From Crotophaga sulcirostris (lineage: Eukaryota > Chordata > Aves > Cuculiformes > Crotophagidae), in contig VYZB01000219.1 in the NCBI GenBank assembly GCA_013397455.1, positions 927,403 to 991,402 of the forward strand: a stretch of 64,000 nucleotides of DNA, read 5' to 3'. This document shows, piece by piece, positions 1-10,318 of the stretch (the stretch's first letter is position 1; every line of letters starts with the position of its first letter). A program made the position numbers and the translations under genes. Below the pieces are notes generated by a model, which saw nothing but the letters and a program-made list of their open reading frames with translations, ran no database searches and was not told the DNA's origin.

Positions 1-582
1 GTGAGCTTGTCAGCAGGACCAGGGACATGTGTGGCCTTTTCTCTAGCACCTTCAGGCCCCTCAACACCTCTTGGGTCCTATTTTTATATTTTCCTCTCTC
101 AACAAGACCCTAGAAATTGCTTCAGGTGTTACCAGTTGCCTGGACTCCCAGCCCATTGCAAGATCTGGGTAAGTACATGAACAACGGGACGTGTTCCCAG
201 AGCCCTGCAGCATTTCACAACCTTTGCCATGTTGGAGAATCGTTTTTAGTAGTGATGACCCCTTCACACGTGTGTGTGTCAACACATCATATGCAAATTC
301 CGTACCATTGTGCTGCTGAGTGTGTTACAGCCAGTTATTAGGAACAGATAACACTACTAAAGCATTAGAAGACCAATTCAAGCCTTTTAGATGGCACCAA
401 CAGGAGGGACAGACCTGCACAGCTCTTCAGATATAGCATGAATTAGGAAAACAAAATAACAGCCACATTCAATTTAAACTCCCGGAGTGATAAAGGCTTC
501 AAAATGGTTATAATTAGTGTACTTGCATGTTGTAAGAGTTGCACATGGAGAAAAAGGTGCAAATTCCTTCACAACTTGTACA
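1..582. other. Unique DNA, no gene seen
   Basis: No repeat or coding region is recognised. Short open frames of about 74 codons occur on both strands at 61-341 but have no recognisable protein features. A good-looking splice donor (GG before GTAAGT) lies near 169, but no convincing acceptor pairs with it. Confidence 0.5.
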
Positions 583-1116
583 CTCAAGGGAGGGGTTTGT
601 TCCGCTGTGCTCTGCACTGATGCGGCCTCACATTGGGTCCTGGCTGCAGTTCTGGGCTCCACAGGATAAAAAGGATCCAAAGCTACTGGAGAGTGTCCAG
701 AGGAGGCCACAAAGCTGGTGAAGGTTTAGAGGGAAAGATGTATGAAGTTGTATGCTGAAGTCACTTGGTCTGTTCAGCCTGGAGGACACTGAGGGGAGAC
801 CTCATAGCGGTTTATTGCTTCCTCATAAGGGAAGGAGGAGAAACAAGTGCTGATCTCTTCTCTCTGGACCCAAGGGAATGGCAAGAAGATGAGCCAGGGG
901 AGGGTTAGGTTGGACATTAGGAAAAGATTCTTCCCCCAGAGGGTGGTGAAGTACTGGAATAGCTCCCCAGGGAAGCAGCCACAGCCTGACCATATTCCAG
1001 AAGTGTTTGGCCAACGCCCTCAGTCCCACAATGTGAACGTTGGGGTTGTCCTGTGCAGGGACAGGAGCTGGACTTGATGGTCCTTGTGGATCCCTTCCAA
1101 CTCAGGACATTCTATG
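583..1116 (+). mobile_element. CR1 LINE 3' fragment, type B
   Basis: The copy begins in the last codons of the reverse-transcriptase ORF; a degenerate ORF2 tail ([13 protein letters not shown], then LLESVQRRP) is readable at about 590-715. It runs through the 3' region and ends with GACATTCTATG at 1116. It is 5'-truncated and clearly mutated. The type B end (TTCCAACTCAGGACATTCTATG region) is shared with copies at 16.8, 28.2, 31.9, 34.2, 38.6 and 48.6 kb. Confidence 0.9.
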
Positions 1117-2899
1117 TTCAACATCCACATACTTGAATATGAATGTTAAATATTCCACAGGACAAAAACTGCCATGCACGTTTTCTATGCGTGCTTGGTA
1201 CAATTGGGCAGGAAATACTTTGTTTTATTTTGTTGTGGCTTTTTTTGGAATTTCATTATGACATGAAAAATGAGAATTTGATACGACAGACCAAATTTAT
1301 TACCAACATGTGCTTTATCAAGCGAGTTCATTCAATGGACAATGCTTTGGCTGATGTAATTTGTACTTTTGGTACCTGCTCTGGTTTGAGTTAAAGTAGA
1401 GCCAGTTTTCTAACTTCAGTTAAGCCTCATCTAAGTGACTTAATATTCTGAAAGTTAACTGCATGTTTTCAGACTGTGTTTCTCTCTAGAAGTGGTAACA
1501 CGGGACACTGGGATGCAGAAAGGCCATTGCATATTCTTATTGCTATAGAGACCAAGGACACCCTCAGGCTGGTGGAGTCGTAATGGAAAGAGGCGGAAAA
1601 GGGTCAAATTTGCAGGGAGGAGTGGACCGGAGATGTGACCCAAACCTAACCAAAAGAGGATTCTGTCCCATATATGTTACACTTGGGACAAAACTGAGGG
1701 ATGATGATGATCACACTCTCATCTTTGATGGGCGACATACAGTGAGGACATCTGTTTTTGTGCCTTGATCCTGGATCCGTGAGTTCCTGGATCCAGTTCT
1801 TGAGTCCAGCTCCCTCCAGCACTGAGTTCAGCCTCGCACCGTTCTCCGTGCCTGCTTTGCAGCGTTTGTGATGACGTAGTCATCAAGGTAGGGCAATTTT
1901 GTATATTTGCACAGATTTTATTATTTTCTTATCATAGTATTTTCCTTATCATTATTGCTGTTTCATTAAAGCTTTTTAGCTTCCAGCTCACAAGTCTTTT
2001 TCTTCCCCGTTCCCTGGGAAGGTGAGGGAGGAAGGGAACTGGGTCACAACTGCTCACATTTGGCTGCCAATCAGACTGGGCAGGGGCTAAACTGTAACAG
2101 AACCACATTTCCCTGTTTCTTATTCCTGGGCAGGCTTTCCAGCCAGACTTCAGGCACATTGGATCATTACCCCTTTTCCCCAAGGCAATGCAATATTTCA
2201 CAAAGTCCTTGGCTGCGTTCATGGTTGCTAAAAAAAGAGAAAAGAAATTGGAAAAAAATAGTTTAATGAAAAATGCCAAAACCCCTGAGCTTTCTCTGGG
2301 GGAATGGAAAAGAATGGCCCTGTTGGGTGAGAGATTCACAGGACTGGGCTGACTCAGTGGTGGAAAAGGTGTAGGTTTAAATGCAATTCCATCCTGTTCA
2401 GGGATGGAGACTTGTCCTCTGTCCTCATAGCTGGAGATTCCAGCAGTTACTTATTGTAAAAAAAGCTGATAACCAACAGTCACTCCTGCTGGGCTGTGCA
2501 AGGAAGGACCTTTAATAACACAACTAGTGAGCGTCTTTCCCTGCAAAACTGACTGCACAGAGAGAAAACCCCAAAAGTTGCTGATTCCCACCATGCCGTG
2601 CAGCACCACTGCCCTCTCCAGCTGAGGACATCGTGCCCTGAGACCTTCCTCTCCCTGGGGAACCAGTGCTGCTTGTGTTACTCAGGAGAAGGATGAGCAT
2701 ACCTGGAACTGTGCCTGGTGTCGTGAAGAGATACTAGAAGCTCCTTTTTTTCTCCCCCGCAGATTTTGCAAGGTCTATTTAGGAAAACAGCTTATATGTC
2801 ATCCCCGGTGTCACACTGGGTGTGACAGGGCCAGCACCACGCTTCAGTCAACAAACAGGGCTAAGCATAGTTCAAGCACCCTGTGTTCCTGTGAGCTTT
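1117..2899. other. Unique AT-rich DNA
   Basis: No recognised repeat or gene. The part at 1890-1980 is strongly AT-rich. An open frame of 135 codons on the minus strand (1932-2339) matches nothing I recognise and is within chance length. A pyrimidine-rich run ending in CAG at about 2741-2761 looks like a splice acceptor, but the frame after it is short. Confidence 0.5.
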
Positions 2900-3720
2900 T
2901 AGATCAGCTTAAACTGTTTAAGCAGCTGCACTGCAGTTTAAGATTAAGCTGTTCTTTTGAGCAATCTAAGCAGTTTAAAATACTCTAACGGCTTAATATT
3001 TTAGCCAGTTTAAGTTGCTGTAGGGGCTTAAAGCAGTGATGTGCAGCCAGTATCTTAACAGGGTTTTCCACAAAATGTGTCTTTATAGCCTGAGATAAGC
3101 CCCATGGATCAGGGTATGCATGTTTGCACAGGGCATGTTCATCTGCCTGCCTCCTGGGCACTTCTTTCTGACCTTGCACATTGTTCCTCAGATGCATGTT
3201 CCTGCCTCTTCTCTTGGACCACTGTGTCTGTGCCACTTGCAGAATGCTCTGGCTTTATCTCGCAGCATCCTCTTCCTCTGCCAGACACACCAGATGTGCC
3301 AAAAGGACTTGCTTCTTCAAACCCACAGCCAAGGAAAGCAATAGAAACAGGTCAGTTTGACAAGTTCCAGAAGCTCTGGTCCTTTGTCTTAATGAGGCTT
3401 CCAAACGTGGGGAAGGGAGGAGAAAAGATGTCCTGCATCCACACAACCTGATGAAGCCATGGTCAAATAGGAGCCTTCAAAGCAACCTAGCAGAAAGGAC
3501 AACTCTCTGAAAACCTGGTTTTGTGGGACCTATTTAATAGGAGTCCTTGGAATGCTGTGCGCTTGCCCTTCAAGGACCACAGAGGCTAAAGGAGGCTTAT
3601 GTTGCTTTAACTCCCTCTTATGACATGCTACAGTCTTAAGACATTTAAGTCCTTATGTGACACTAACTGTTTAAGGTCTTACACATCTTTTAAAGTGGCT
3701 TAAATGCTCTTTCACCTTCC
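2900..3720. other. Tract rich in TTTAAG/CTTAAA words
   Basis: TTTAAG or its complement recurs many times at 2905-3035 and again at 3600-3705, far above neighbouring DNA. One pair forms a perfect inverted repeat, GCTTAAA-CTG-TTTAAGC, at 2907-2923. No unit length or family was identified. It could be a decayed repeat or a cluster of homeodomain-type sites; neither is proven. The tract includes the probable source of the 70-bp insertion found at 39.4 kb. Confidence 0.4.
3560..3629 (+). repeat. 70-bp segment copied (inverted) at 39423-39492
   Basis: This segment matches the reverse complement of 39423-39492 at 67 of 70 positions. Here it sits in ordinary non-CR1 DNA; at 39.4 kb the match lies abruptly inside a CR1 fragment. 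That makes this the likelier source. If a genome search finds many copies, both would instead be members of a dispersed family. Confidence 0.85.
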
Positions 3721-4960
3721 ACAGGGGACACAGCAAGTCCTGGTCCAAGTCGGATGGATGGCAGTGCTTCGCTTTGTTCCAGCAGTGCCATCCGGGAGGG
3801 TCCCTCCCCCCACAACTTTTGGGGTCTCATTCCCGTGACCCCACCATTCCCATCTTGACCACTAGCACAAAGTCTTGCAGGTCACAGCAGCACAGGAACA
3901 CAGCATCTCCAGCTCCTCAAAGCCTTTTACCTAAATGTGACATGATGAGCTCCGAACATGAAGTTCCTGTTAAGAGATGAGGATGGTGATCTCAACTGAG
4001 GGACCTAACCCTCACTGCCACTGGTGATGGAGAGCATCAATTGAGGTTTTCTGGATATAGTATATTCCCAGGGGTTCCTCTACCCCATCCCTGACAGGAT
4101 CAGTGCAGATTAACCCTTGCACAGGGCACATGCTACCTTCTTTCATTTTGTGCTGTTCTTAACACGTCAGAGAGTACAACACTTTTATAAATTCAAGAGG
4201 TCTGCTAATCTTCCTGTTTTCCCAAAGGCAGTGCGTAAGATTGTTCGTTTTGCATTCCGGTGCCCTTCCTACCACGAAAGAAGCAACCAAGGTACAAAAC
4301 CAGAGCAGCTGTAGACCAAAATTGCTTAAAATGCATTCTGAAGTCCTTCATTTTTAGATGAGATCACAGAAACCAGGGTTTGCAAATTCACAGCTGGTAT
4401 TTGCTGTAACAGCAGGTGAAGCCAGTGGACACCTCTGACAAACACCACCTATTTTTTTCTACATGTCTATTTATCCCGCGTATGGAATTTGAGTGCAAAG
4501 CTCTTGACCCAGGCAACCCAGCTGTGCTCTTGCAGTCCTGAGGGGAAAGCTGAGTCAGGTCTAGATTGGTTAGCGGTGGCTTTAAATTAATTGAACTGTG
4601 AGGTGCATATCCATGATTTGTGGAGGACCTCATACACATATATATGCATATCTTTTGCATTTTCATGCTTGGATTCTGCAGTCAATGTCACTATCCAAAC
4701 AGCTAAACTTCAAAGTGCCCATAATATAAAAAATTCTTTCTTATCTCAATAAAAGTCTACATTTTGGGTAAAAATTTGTGTCAAAGAACCATCATTTTCC
4801 ATTCACTCTGAAAATCTGGCCACTTGAACAACTTTTCTGCCCTGAATAACAGCAGAAGCTGCATAGAAGCACTAGACACTCAAAATTTCTGCAAACTGGA
4901 TTCCTCCGTCAGGTACCTCTATATGTATGCAGCTTGAGTTCCTGTGATTTTAATTCTGGA
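3721..4960. other. Unique DNA, no gene seen
   Basis: No repeat family or coding region is recognised. The stretch is mixed in composition with AT-rich parts at 4620-4760. Open frames are all under 100 codons and unremarkable. Confidence 0.5.
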
Positions 4961-4961
4961 G

Positions 4962-5385
4962 AAGTGGATTTCCTTCCTGTGCTGAGGACTCCAGAACTGA
5001 AATCCACTTGGTGTAGTTCAGCCTGAAGAAGGAAATGCTCCAGGGAGACCTTAGAGCACCCTCCCAGTACTGAAAGGGGCTCCAGGAAAGCTGGGGAGGG
5101 GCTCTTGATCAGGGAGTGCAGGGATAGGATGAGGGGGAATGATTTTGAGTTGCAAGAGGGGAAATTGAGATGAGATCTTAGGGAGAAATATTTTGCTGTG
5201 AGGGTGGGGAGGCCCTGGCACAGGTTGCCCACAGAAGTGGTGGCTGCCCCATCCCTAGAGGTGCTGAAGGCCAGGTTGGATGGGGCTTTGATCCCCCTGA
5301 TCCAGTGGGAGGTGTACCTGCCCATGGCAGGGGGTGGAACTGAGTTGTGAGATCCCTTCCAACGCAAACCATTATATGATCCTAA
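4962..5385 (+). mobile_element. CR1 LINE 3' fragment, type A, with inverted 5' tip
   Basis: The main body (about 5012-5385) is a type A 3' end reading from the 'GTTCAGCCTG' region through CCCTGATCCAGTGGGAGG to a decayed tail. Just upstream, 4971-4998 is CR1 sequence in the opposite orientation (it contains TGCTGAGGACTCCAGAACT). Roughly 95 bp of CR1 expected between the two pieces is missing. Perfect 11-bp inverted arms, AAGTGGATTTC and GAAATCCACTT, bracket the inverted piece. This resembles the 5' inversions made by twin priming in L1, though later template switching is also possible. Confidence 0.88.
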
Positions 5386-6037
5386 TTCTTGTACTTTTAG
5401 TGGCTCTAGCTGCACCCAGAGGATTTTCAGGACAGGAGAATATTTTCCATTATTTTTCTCAGTGTTATCTGTCTATCTGTGTAACATTTGCACCTCTGAA
5501 AATTCCCTTGGTGACGCAGTGGGGTGGTTGACACCATGGTGGCAACCCGGTTTAATGAATAGTCTTTATTTGTGTTGAATTCTTTTAAACATCTCCGCTG
5601 TTCCATTCTGTTACACCAATTTAAACCAAATCTTCGAGAAATACTTGGATTTTGCACTAACTGCTATCAGTACTGGGCCGAAAAAGCTCGTTATCCACTC
5701 CCTAACGAGCCACGCAGCAAGACAAGGAAAACTGAGACTAATAAGATACAAAAACTGAGCAGAATGAAACACTCCACTTTTCAAAGAGGAAAAATTTGGA
5801 AGGACTCAGCAGAACAGACATAGAAGGGCTTCATGTGATCAGCTTTACAAACCTTTCTCTTGCTTTCCTGGCATCTCACTGTACCTCGTGTCTCACCAAG
5901 AGCTGCCAAGAACCCACAGCTTCTCTATCTCTTGCCAAGCAGGAGATGTGGGCCTGGAGGTCTGGGATAGGACTAGGGAGTAGATTCCATGGGGTGGCTT
6001 CCCAGGGTACTTCCAGTCTGATTTATGTCTTCTCTTT
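5386..6037. other. Unique DNA between two CR1 copies
   Basis: Nothing is recognised. The open frame at 5572-5823 is short and without recognisable features. The long plus-strand frame at 5796-6143 runs on into the following CR1 copy, so its last third is LINE-derived. Confidence 0.5.
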
Positions 6038-6494
6038 GAGTCCAGAGGAAGCCAGAAAGACGATTCTAGGGCTGAAGCACCTCCCATCCGAGGACAGACT
6101 GAGAGAGTTGGGGTTTTTCATCCTGGAGAAGAGAAGGCTGTGAGGAGACCTTAGAGCAGCCTCCCAGTACTGAAAGGGGCTCCAGGAAGGCTGGGGAGGG
6201 GCTCTTGATCAGGCAGTGCAGGGACAGGACGAGGGGGAAGGGTTTTGAGCTGCAAGAGGGGAGATTGAGATGAGATCTTAGGGAGAAATATTTTGCTGTG
6301 AGGGTGGGGAGGCCCTGTCCCAGGTTTCCCAGAGCAGTGGTGGCTGCCCCATCCCTGGAGGTGTCCAAGACCGGGTTCGATGGGGCTTTGAGCCCTGTGA
6401 TCCAGAGGGAGTTTTCTCTGGCTATGGCAAGGGGGTGGAACTGGATGGGCTTTGGGGTCCTTTCCAACCCAGACCATTCCATGATTCTGTGATG
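6038..6494 (+). mobile_element. CR1 LINE 3' fragment, type A
   Basis: Starts at a mutated GAGTCCAGAGG (ORF2 C-terminal region; ILGLKHLPSEDRLRELG is readable), passes the type A 3' region and ends CCATTCCATGATTCTGTGATG. The diagnostic word is altered here to GTGATCCAGAGGGAG. The antisense strand is open for 125 codons (6151-6528). Confidence 0.95.
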
Positions 6495-7894
6495 CCACTG
6501 CCAGAGATGAGCTGACTGGAACCCACATCTGGGTTCTGTGCTCTCACTGGGAGGGAGAGCAAAGTGGATGATGCTGCATGTGGGCCCCCACTATATGATA
6601 ACGATCCTGATGAGATGCTTTTTCAAGTGCCTGTGTTTTTCCATAGATGTTTCATCCAGACACTGCTTGCTGCACAATGGTACCTTTAGGGACCTCCTGG
6701 ATCTTGAGGTACCTGCAGGAGCATTCTGGCATTCTGCCCCAGGACATCTCTGGGATTTGCCTTGCAGGCACAGCACCAACACTGGTGCTAGACCTTTCTC
6801 TTGCTCTGCTTCCTGATGCCACCAGCCCTCTATTTTACATCCTTCACCCAGCCTCACTCCTCTTTTTTCCCCTCCTGTGAACCCTATCCAGTACTGGGGA
6901 CCTGCTCCACATGCAGGATGGGAATGAGTTTCCCCAGCTGGAAAGTTTCACCTGTGCAGTGGTACAGGCAGAAATACACGCAGGCACATGTGTAAATGCA
7001 GAATGGGTGTGTCTGAGGGAGTTCTCTTTGCTGGGCACACCAGCATTCAGTATTTCCAGACCAGATGCAAATCCACATCTCCCATATCCTCTTCCTCAGA
7101 GACAATTGGCACAAATGTGATACATTATCCAGGTGAAAGCTGCATGTTACTCTGCTCGCCACTACGCCTGCTGCCAGATGTAAACAGCTAAAGTGCAACA
7201 GTCAGCTTGGGGAAGCTCTACTCTCTTCCAGCTTACAAGAAGATTTGCCCTCAAAGCTTTTTCCTTCCTCACACATCTACCCGTCCATTACCCCTGTGTG
7301 TGCAATCACGGGCTTCCCATGTGTGCTGGAAAAGAGACCTTGTCAGAGGAAGAAGATGCTACCCTACATCCTCCAGTGTAGTACAGCCGCAGCCGCTGGC
7401 GGCAGTTCAGCATCACCCTCGGCAGAAAAGGACCCCATGCGGCTGTACTTCACCTCCTGGCTGCACTCAGCAGGAGGTGGTTTTCTGGGCTCCCAATTTA
7501 TTCATTGCACAGCTTCCCTTCATTCAGCGTCCTCCTTGAGGACAGGCAGGGCCCAGAACTCTAAAATGCTGGTTTAACTCATCCCTACTTGTTTTGTGGT
7601 GCTGATGCTGCTTGCAGAGGGGGAAAATCATGCTGAGCAGTGCAGCATGAGACCAGGCAGCTGCAGCTTGTGTCTGTAGCCAAGTGCAGCAGAGACCCTC
7701 CTGAGCTGATGCCTCAAATTATGGGAACCTGTTCATTTCAGAGCAGCAATTGTGGAAGACAGAGATAAAGAAAGGAGCTTGTGGAGGAGGGAGCTGCCTG
7801 GTTAGGCACCAGCAGTCCTGGTTCCCCCCCACTGCTGCTCCTGCCCAGCCCCTGCTTACTAGGCTTTATCCATTTAGAAACCCAAGGACAAGGA
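6495..7894. other. Unique DNA, no gene seen
   Basis: GC-moderate DNA with several overlapping open frames of 60-110 codons on both strands at 6540-7580. None shows recognisable domains, and different frames are open at once, which argues against coding. No repeat family is identified. Confidence 0.5.
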
Positions 7895-7938
7895 CATCTC
7901 ATCCGCATACTGGATATGTCCAGTATGCGGATGAGATG
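7895..7938. repeat. Perfect 44-bp hairpin (20-bp arms, 4-nt loop)
   Basis: The left arm is 7895-7914 (CATCTCATCCGCATACTGGA), the loop TATG is 7915-7918, and the right arm 7919-7938 is the exact reverse complement. The symmetry stops abruptly at both ends. The stem is shorter than a typical pre-microRNA. A recent template-switch duplication in inverted orientation is the simplest biological explanation; a sequencing or assembly fold-back is the main alternative. Confidence 0.97.
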
Positions 7939-8499
7939 CAGCCAGTGCATCTTGGACCACGGGTGACTCTCAGACCCATAATCCTTGGCTCGACCACATC
8001 CCACAGGTGAACAGCAGCTTTATGTGTCTACCTCTGCTAAGGTGAGGAGGACAGGTGGGGGACGCTGCTGCTTTGTACACTTCGGCTTCTCCAAAACACA
8101 TTAGCTCGTGCACACCGGGATGGACACCTTCATGCCCTGGCTGTGGGTGTGAGGTTTTTCTGTATCCTTGCAGGTGCTGGCAGCCACCACCCCGCTCACA
8201 GACACAAGTCAGCATTCAGCAAGAAAATGCAGAAATGATGAAGTGTGAAAAAGCCAAGTGTGAGCCTATCTCTCTCTGACGATGCCCTGTCTTGTGGTCT
8301 TGGCAGCCTTTCTCCACTGATACTGCAAGAAATATCTAGTCCTTTTTTTTTTTTAATATAAACACTTTTTCTTGAGCACCCTCTGGCCAGACAGAGCTCA
8401 GGCATGGCTGTGACACACCCAGATGTACAGCCGCGTGCCTGCAGGGCACACAGAGGTGAGGGAGTGCACACACAGGGAGATTCATGCCCAGCAGTGCCT
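7939..8499. other. Unique DNA with a T-run
   Basis: No gene or repeat family is recognised. A run of 14 T lies at about 8342-8355. The minus-strand open frame of 134 codons at 8196-8600 crosses this run and enters the following CR1, so it is not a candidate gene. Confidence 0.5.
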
Positions 8500-8549
8500 C
8501 TGCATGCACCCCTGCACCCCCAACACACAGTGCACATACACACATATAC
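8500..8549. repeat. CA-rich imperfect simple repeat
   Basis: Repeated CACA and CATA words lead directly to the CR1 tail at 8550. With the matching CA-rich stretch at 8772-8860 it suggests one CA-rich tract split by the CR1 insertion. Confidence 0.65.
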
Positions 8550-8771
8550 AATCACAGAATTGTTTAGGTTGGAAAAGCCCTTTAAGGTCATCAAGCCCAA
8601 CCATAAACCTCACAGTCCACCACAAAACCATGTCCCTAAGCACCCCGTTCACATGTCTTTTCAATCCCTCCAGGGATGCCAACTCCACCACTTCTCTAGG
8701 AAGCCTGTGGTGCTGCTTGACAACCCTCTCAGGGAAGTAGTATTTCCTAATATCCAACCTAAACTTCCACA
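8550..8771 (-). mobile_element. CR1 LINE 3' fragment, type intermediate between A and C
   Basis: Begins with the complement of the tail (ATCACAGAATTGTTTAGGTT) and reads back through CTCCAGGGATGCCAACTCCA and CCTAATATCCAACC. It is 5'-truncated at about 8771 and flanked by CA-rich DNA on both sides. The wording AAGGTCATCAAGCCCAACCAT differs from type A, so it is an older or separate subfamily. Confidence 0.9.
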
Positions 8772-8860
8772 TAAATGTGCATATGCACATACACACACAC
8801 ATATGTGAACATGCATACTAGCAGGCACGTGTCTGCATGTGCACACACAGGGGCTCCTGT
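8772..8860. repeat. CA/TG-rich imperfect simple repeat
   Basis: Alternating CACA, GCATATGC and TGTGCA words, including an (AC) run at about 8788-8802. It continues the CA-rich composition seen before the CR1 copy. Confidence 0.7.
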
Positions 8861-9283
8861 TCACCTCTGGCTCCAACCACAACCCTTCCACGTGTCGACA
8901 GCCAAAGCCACTCCCAAATGCACATCTTTTCTAGACATCTCTGGGGGGAAATCCACCTTCCTCCACCCAACACCAGGCTGTTGGGTCGCACTTCCCACCC
9001 CAGACATCCAGTAGGCCGTGATGCATGCCCAGTCTCTGTCAGGTTTGGAGTGAATTGAGTTTTTCAGTGCTGCTGGCCTGGTGCTGGATTTTCTCACCAT
9101 CTCTTCTGCACAGGCGGATGCGGTTGCCATGGCAATGTGTGAGCCAAGGGCCTGGACCACCCAGCAGCCATCCTGCACAGGATAATGCTCCCCAGCTCTG
9201 ATACTCTGTGCATCTCTGGTTGAAGGAGAAACCTGCAGGGTTTTGCACCACTGCAACATTGCATACCTCTGCAACTAACTAAG
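8861..9283. other. Unique DNA, no gene seen
   Basis: No repeat family or coding region is recognised. Minus-strand open frames of 70-137 codons overlap each other in different frames, which is not expected of a real gene. Confidence 0.5.
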
Positions 9284-9519
9284 AGAAGGTTGTAGTGAGG
9301 TGAGTGCTGCTCTCTTCTCCCAAGTAACAAGCGACAGGGTGAGAGGAAATGGCCTATAGTTGCCAGTTGCACTGGCAGAGGCTGGCTAGGGCAGTGGTGG
9401 AGTCCCTGGAGGTGTTAAAAAAAACGTGTATTTGTGGCACCCTGGGACACGGTTTAGCAGGCATGTTTTAATTGTCTTGAAGGAGGTCTTTTCTAACCTT
9501 AATGGTTTTATGGTTCTAA
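9284..9519 (+). mobile_element. CR1 LINE 3' fragment, type C, internally deleted
   Basis: Reads GTGAGTGCTGCTCTCTTCTC, AAGTAACAAGCGACAGGGTG and GGAAATGGCC, then skips much of the middle, then resumes at GTGGTGGAGTCCCTGGAGG and ends with a decayed AATGGTTTTATGGTTCTA tail. The middle is both shortened and scrambled. Confidence 0.85.
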
Positions 9520-10318
9520 CATCTTGTACTTTCCTCTGTTATTTCACATTCAGACTCCAGCATGCTGCAAATCAGGCTGCAAATCTGAGGCTGCAAAGCA
9601 AAAATGCAGAGTTAGCCAAGGATGGTCATTTTTGCTTCCCAGAAATGCTCTTGAGATATTATCTGACAACACTGCAGAAAAAAAACCCACCAACCCCATG
9701 CAAGTTGTGCATTAGAAGTGTTTCTGAACCCATTATATAATTGTTCTCTCTCATTAGGAAGGATCAAAGTTAGCCTGAACCATTTGAAAATGTGTCTGGA
9801 GACGTAGCCCATAAGCTCTGTCTCATAACAGACATTTAATAGGTAGGTGATTAATATGAAAGTGCTTCTTCCTTCAAATATCAATATTAACTTGAACTTT
9901 GACTTAAGTAGGTTTGAGCCTATATTTGAAAAAGTATATTGGTTAATATGTTAAATAAAAATCAGTCATTTCACACCGTAATCTTTCTGCTATAATCTTT
10001 CCCTTTGACTCCTTTTCATTTCAGTTCCTTAAGTAATGATTCAAGACTATTTTTCTGCACAGAAATATAGAAAGGAGACTGCATGTCACCTGCAGCCTGC
10101 AGAGCTGAATTTCCAATTCTGGAGGCAGCAGAGCAAACAGTGGGTTAAGAACACATAGGCTGGAGTAGTTTGCTATGAATGATTAACAGAGCTGGTTCAT
10201 CAACAAATACATGTGGGTCAAAATGAAGACTACAAATATTTCATGAGAAGGGAAAGGGCTAAATGAATCGAATAAAGTGTTTGCTGTGACTTGCTTGGCT
10301 GCCTGGAACTGGAAGGCT
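9520..10318. other. Unique AT-rich DNA
   Basis: No gene or repeat family is recognised. AT-rich, particularly 9830-9990. Short open frames only. Confidence 0.5.

Noticed and set aside
107..168. Possible small exon before a GTAAGT donor near 169
   Set aside because: The upstream acceptor ends in AAG with a weak context, and the segment is only about 62 bases. Not better than chance.
3720..3840. Acceptor-like CTTCCACAG near 3724 followed by 36 open codons
   Set aside because: The following frame is hydrophobic/proline-rich with no donor or polyadenylation signal, and many such sites occur in the window.
7895..7938. Hairpin considered as a pre-microRNA or a bacterial-style terminator
   Set aside because: The 20-bp perfect stem with a 4-nt loop is too short and too perfect for a typical microRNA precursor, there is no U-run, and the genome is a vertebrate one.
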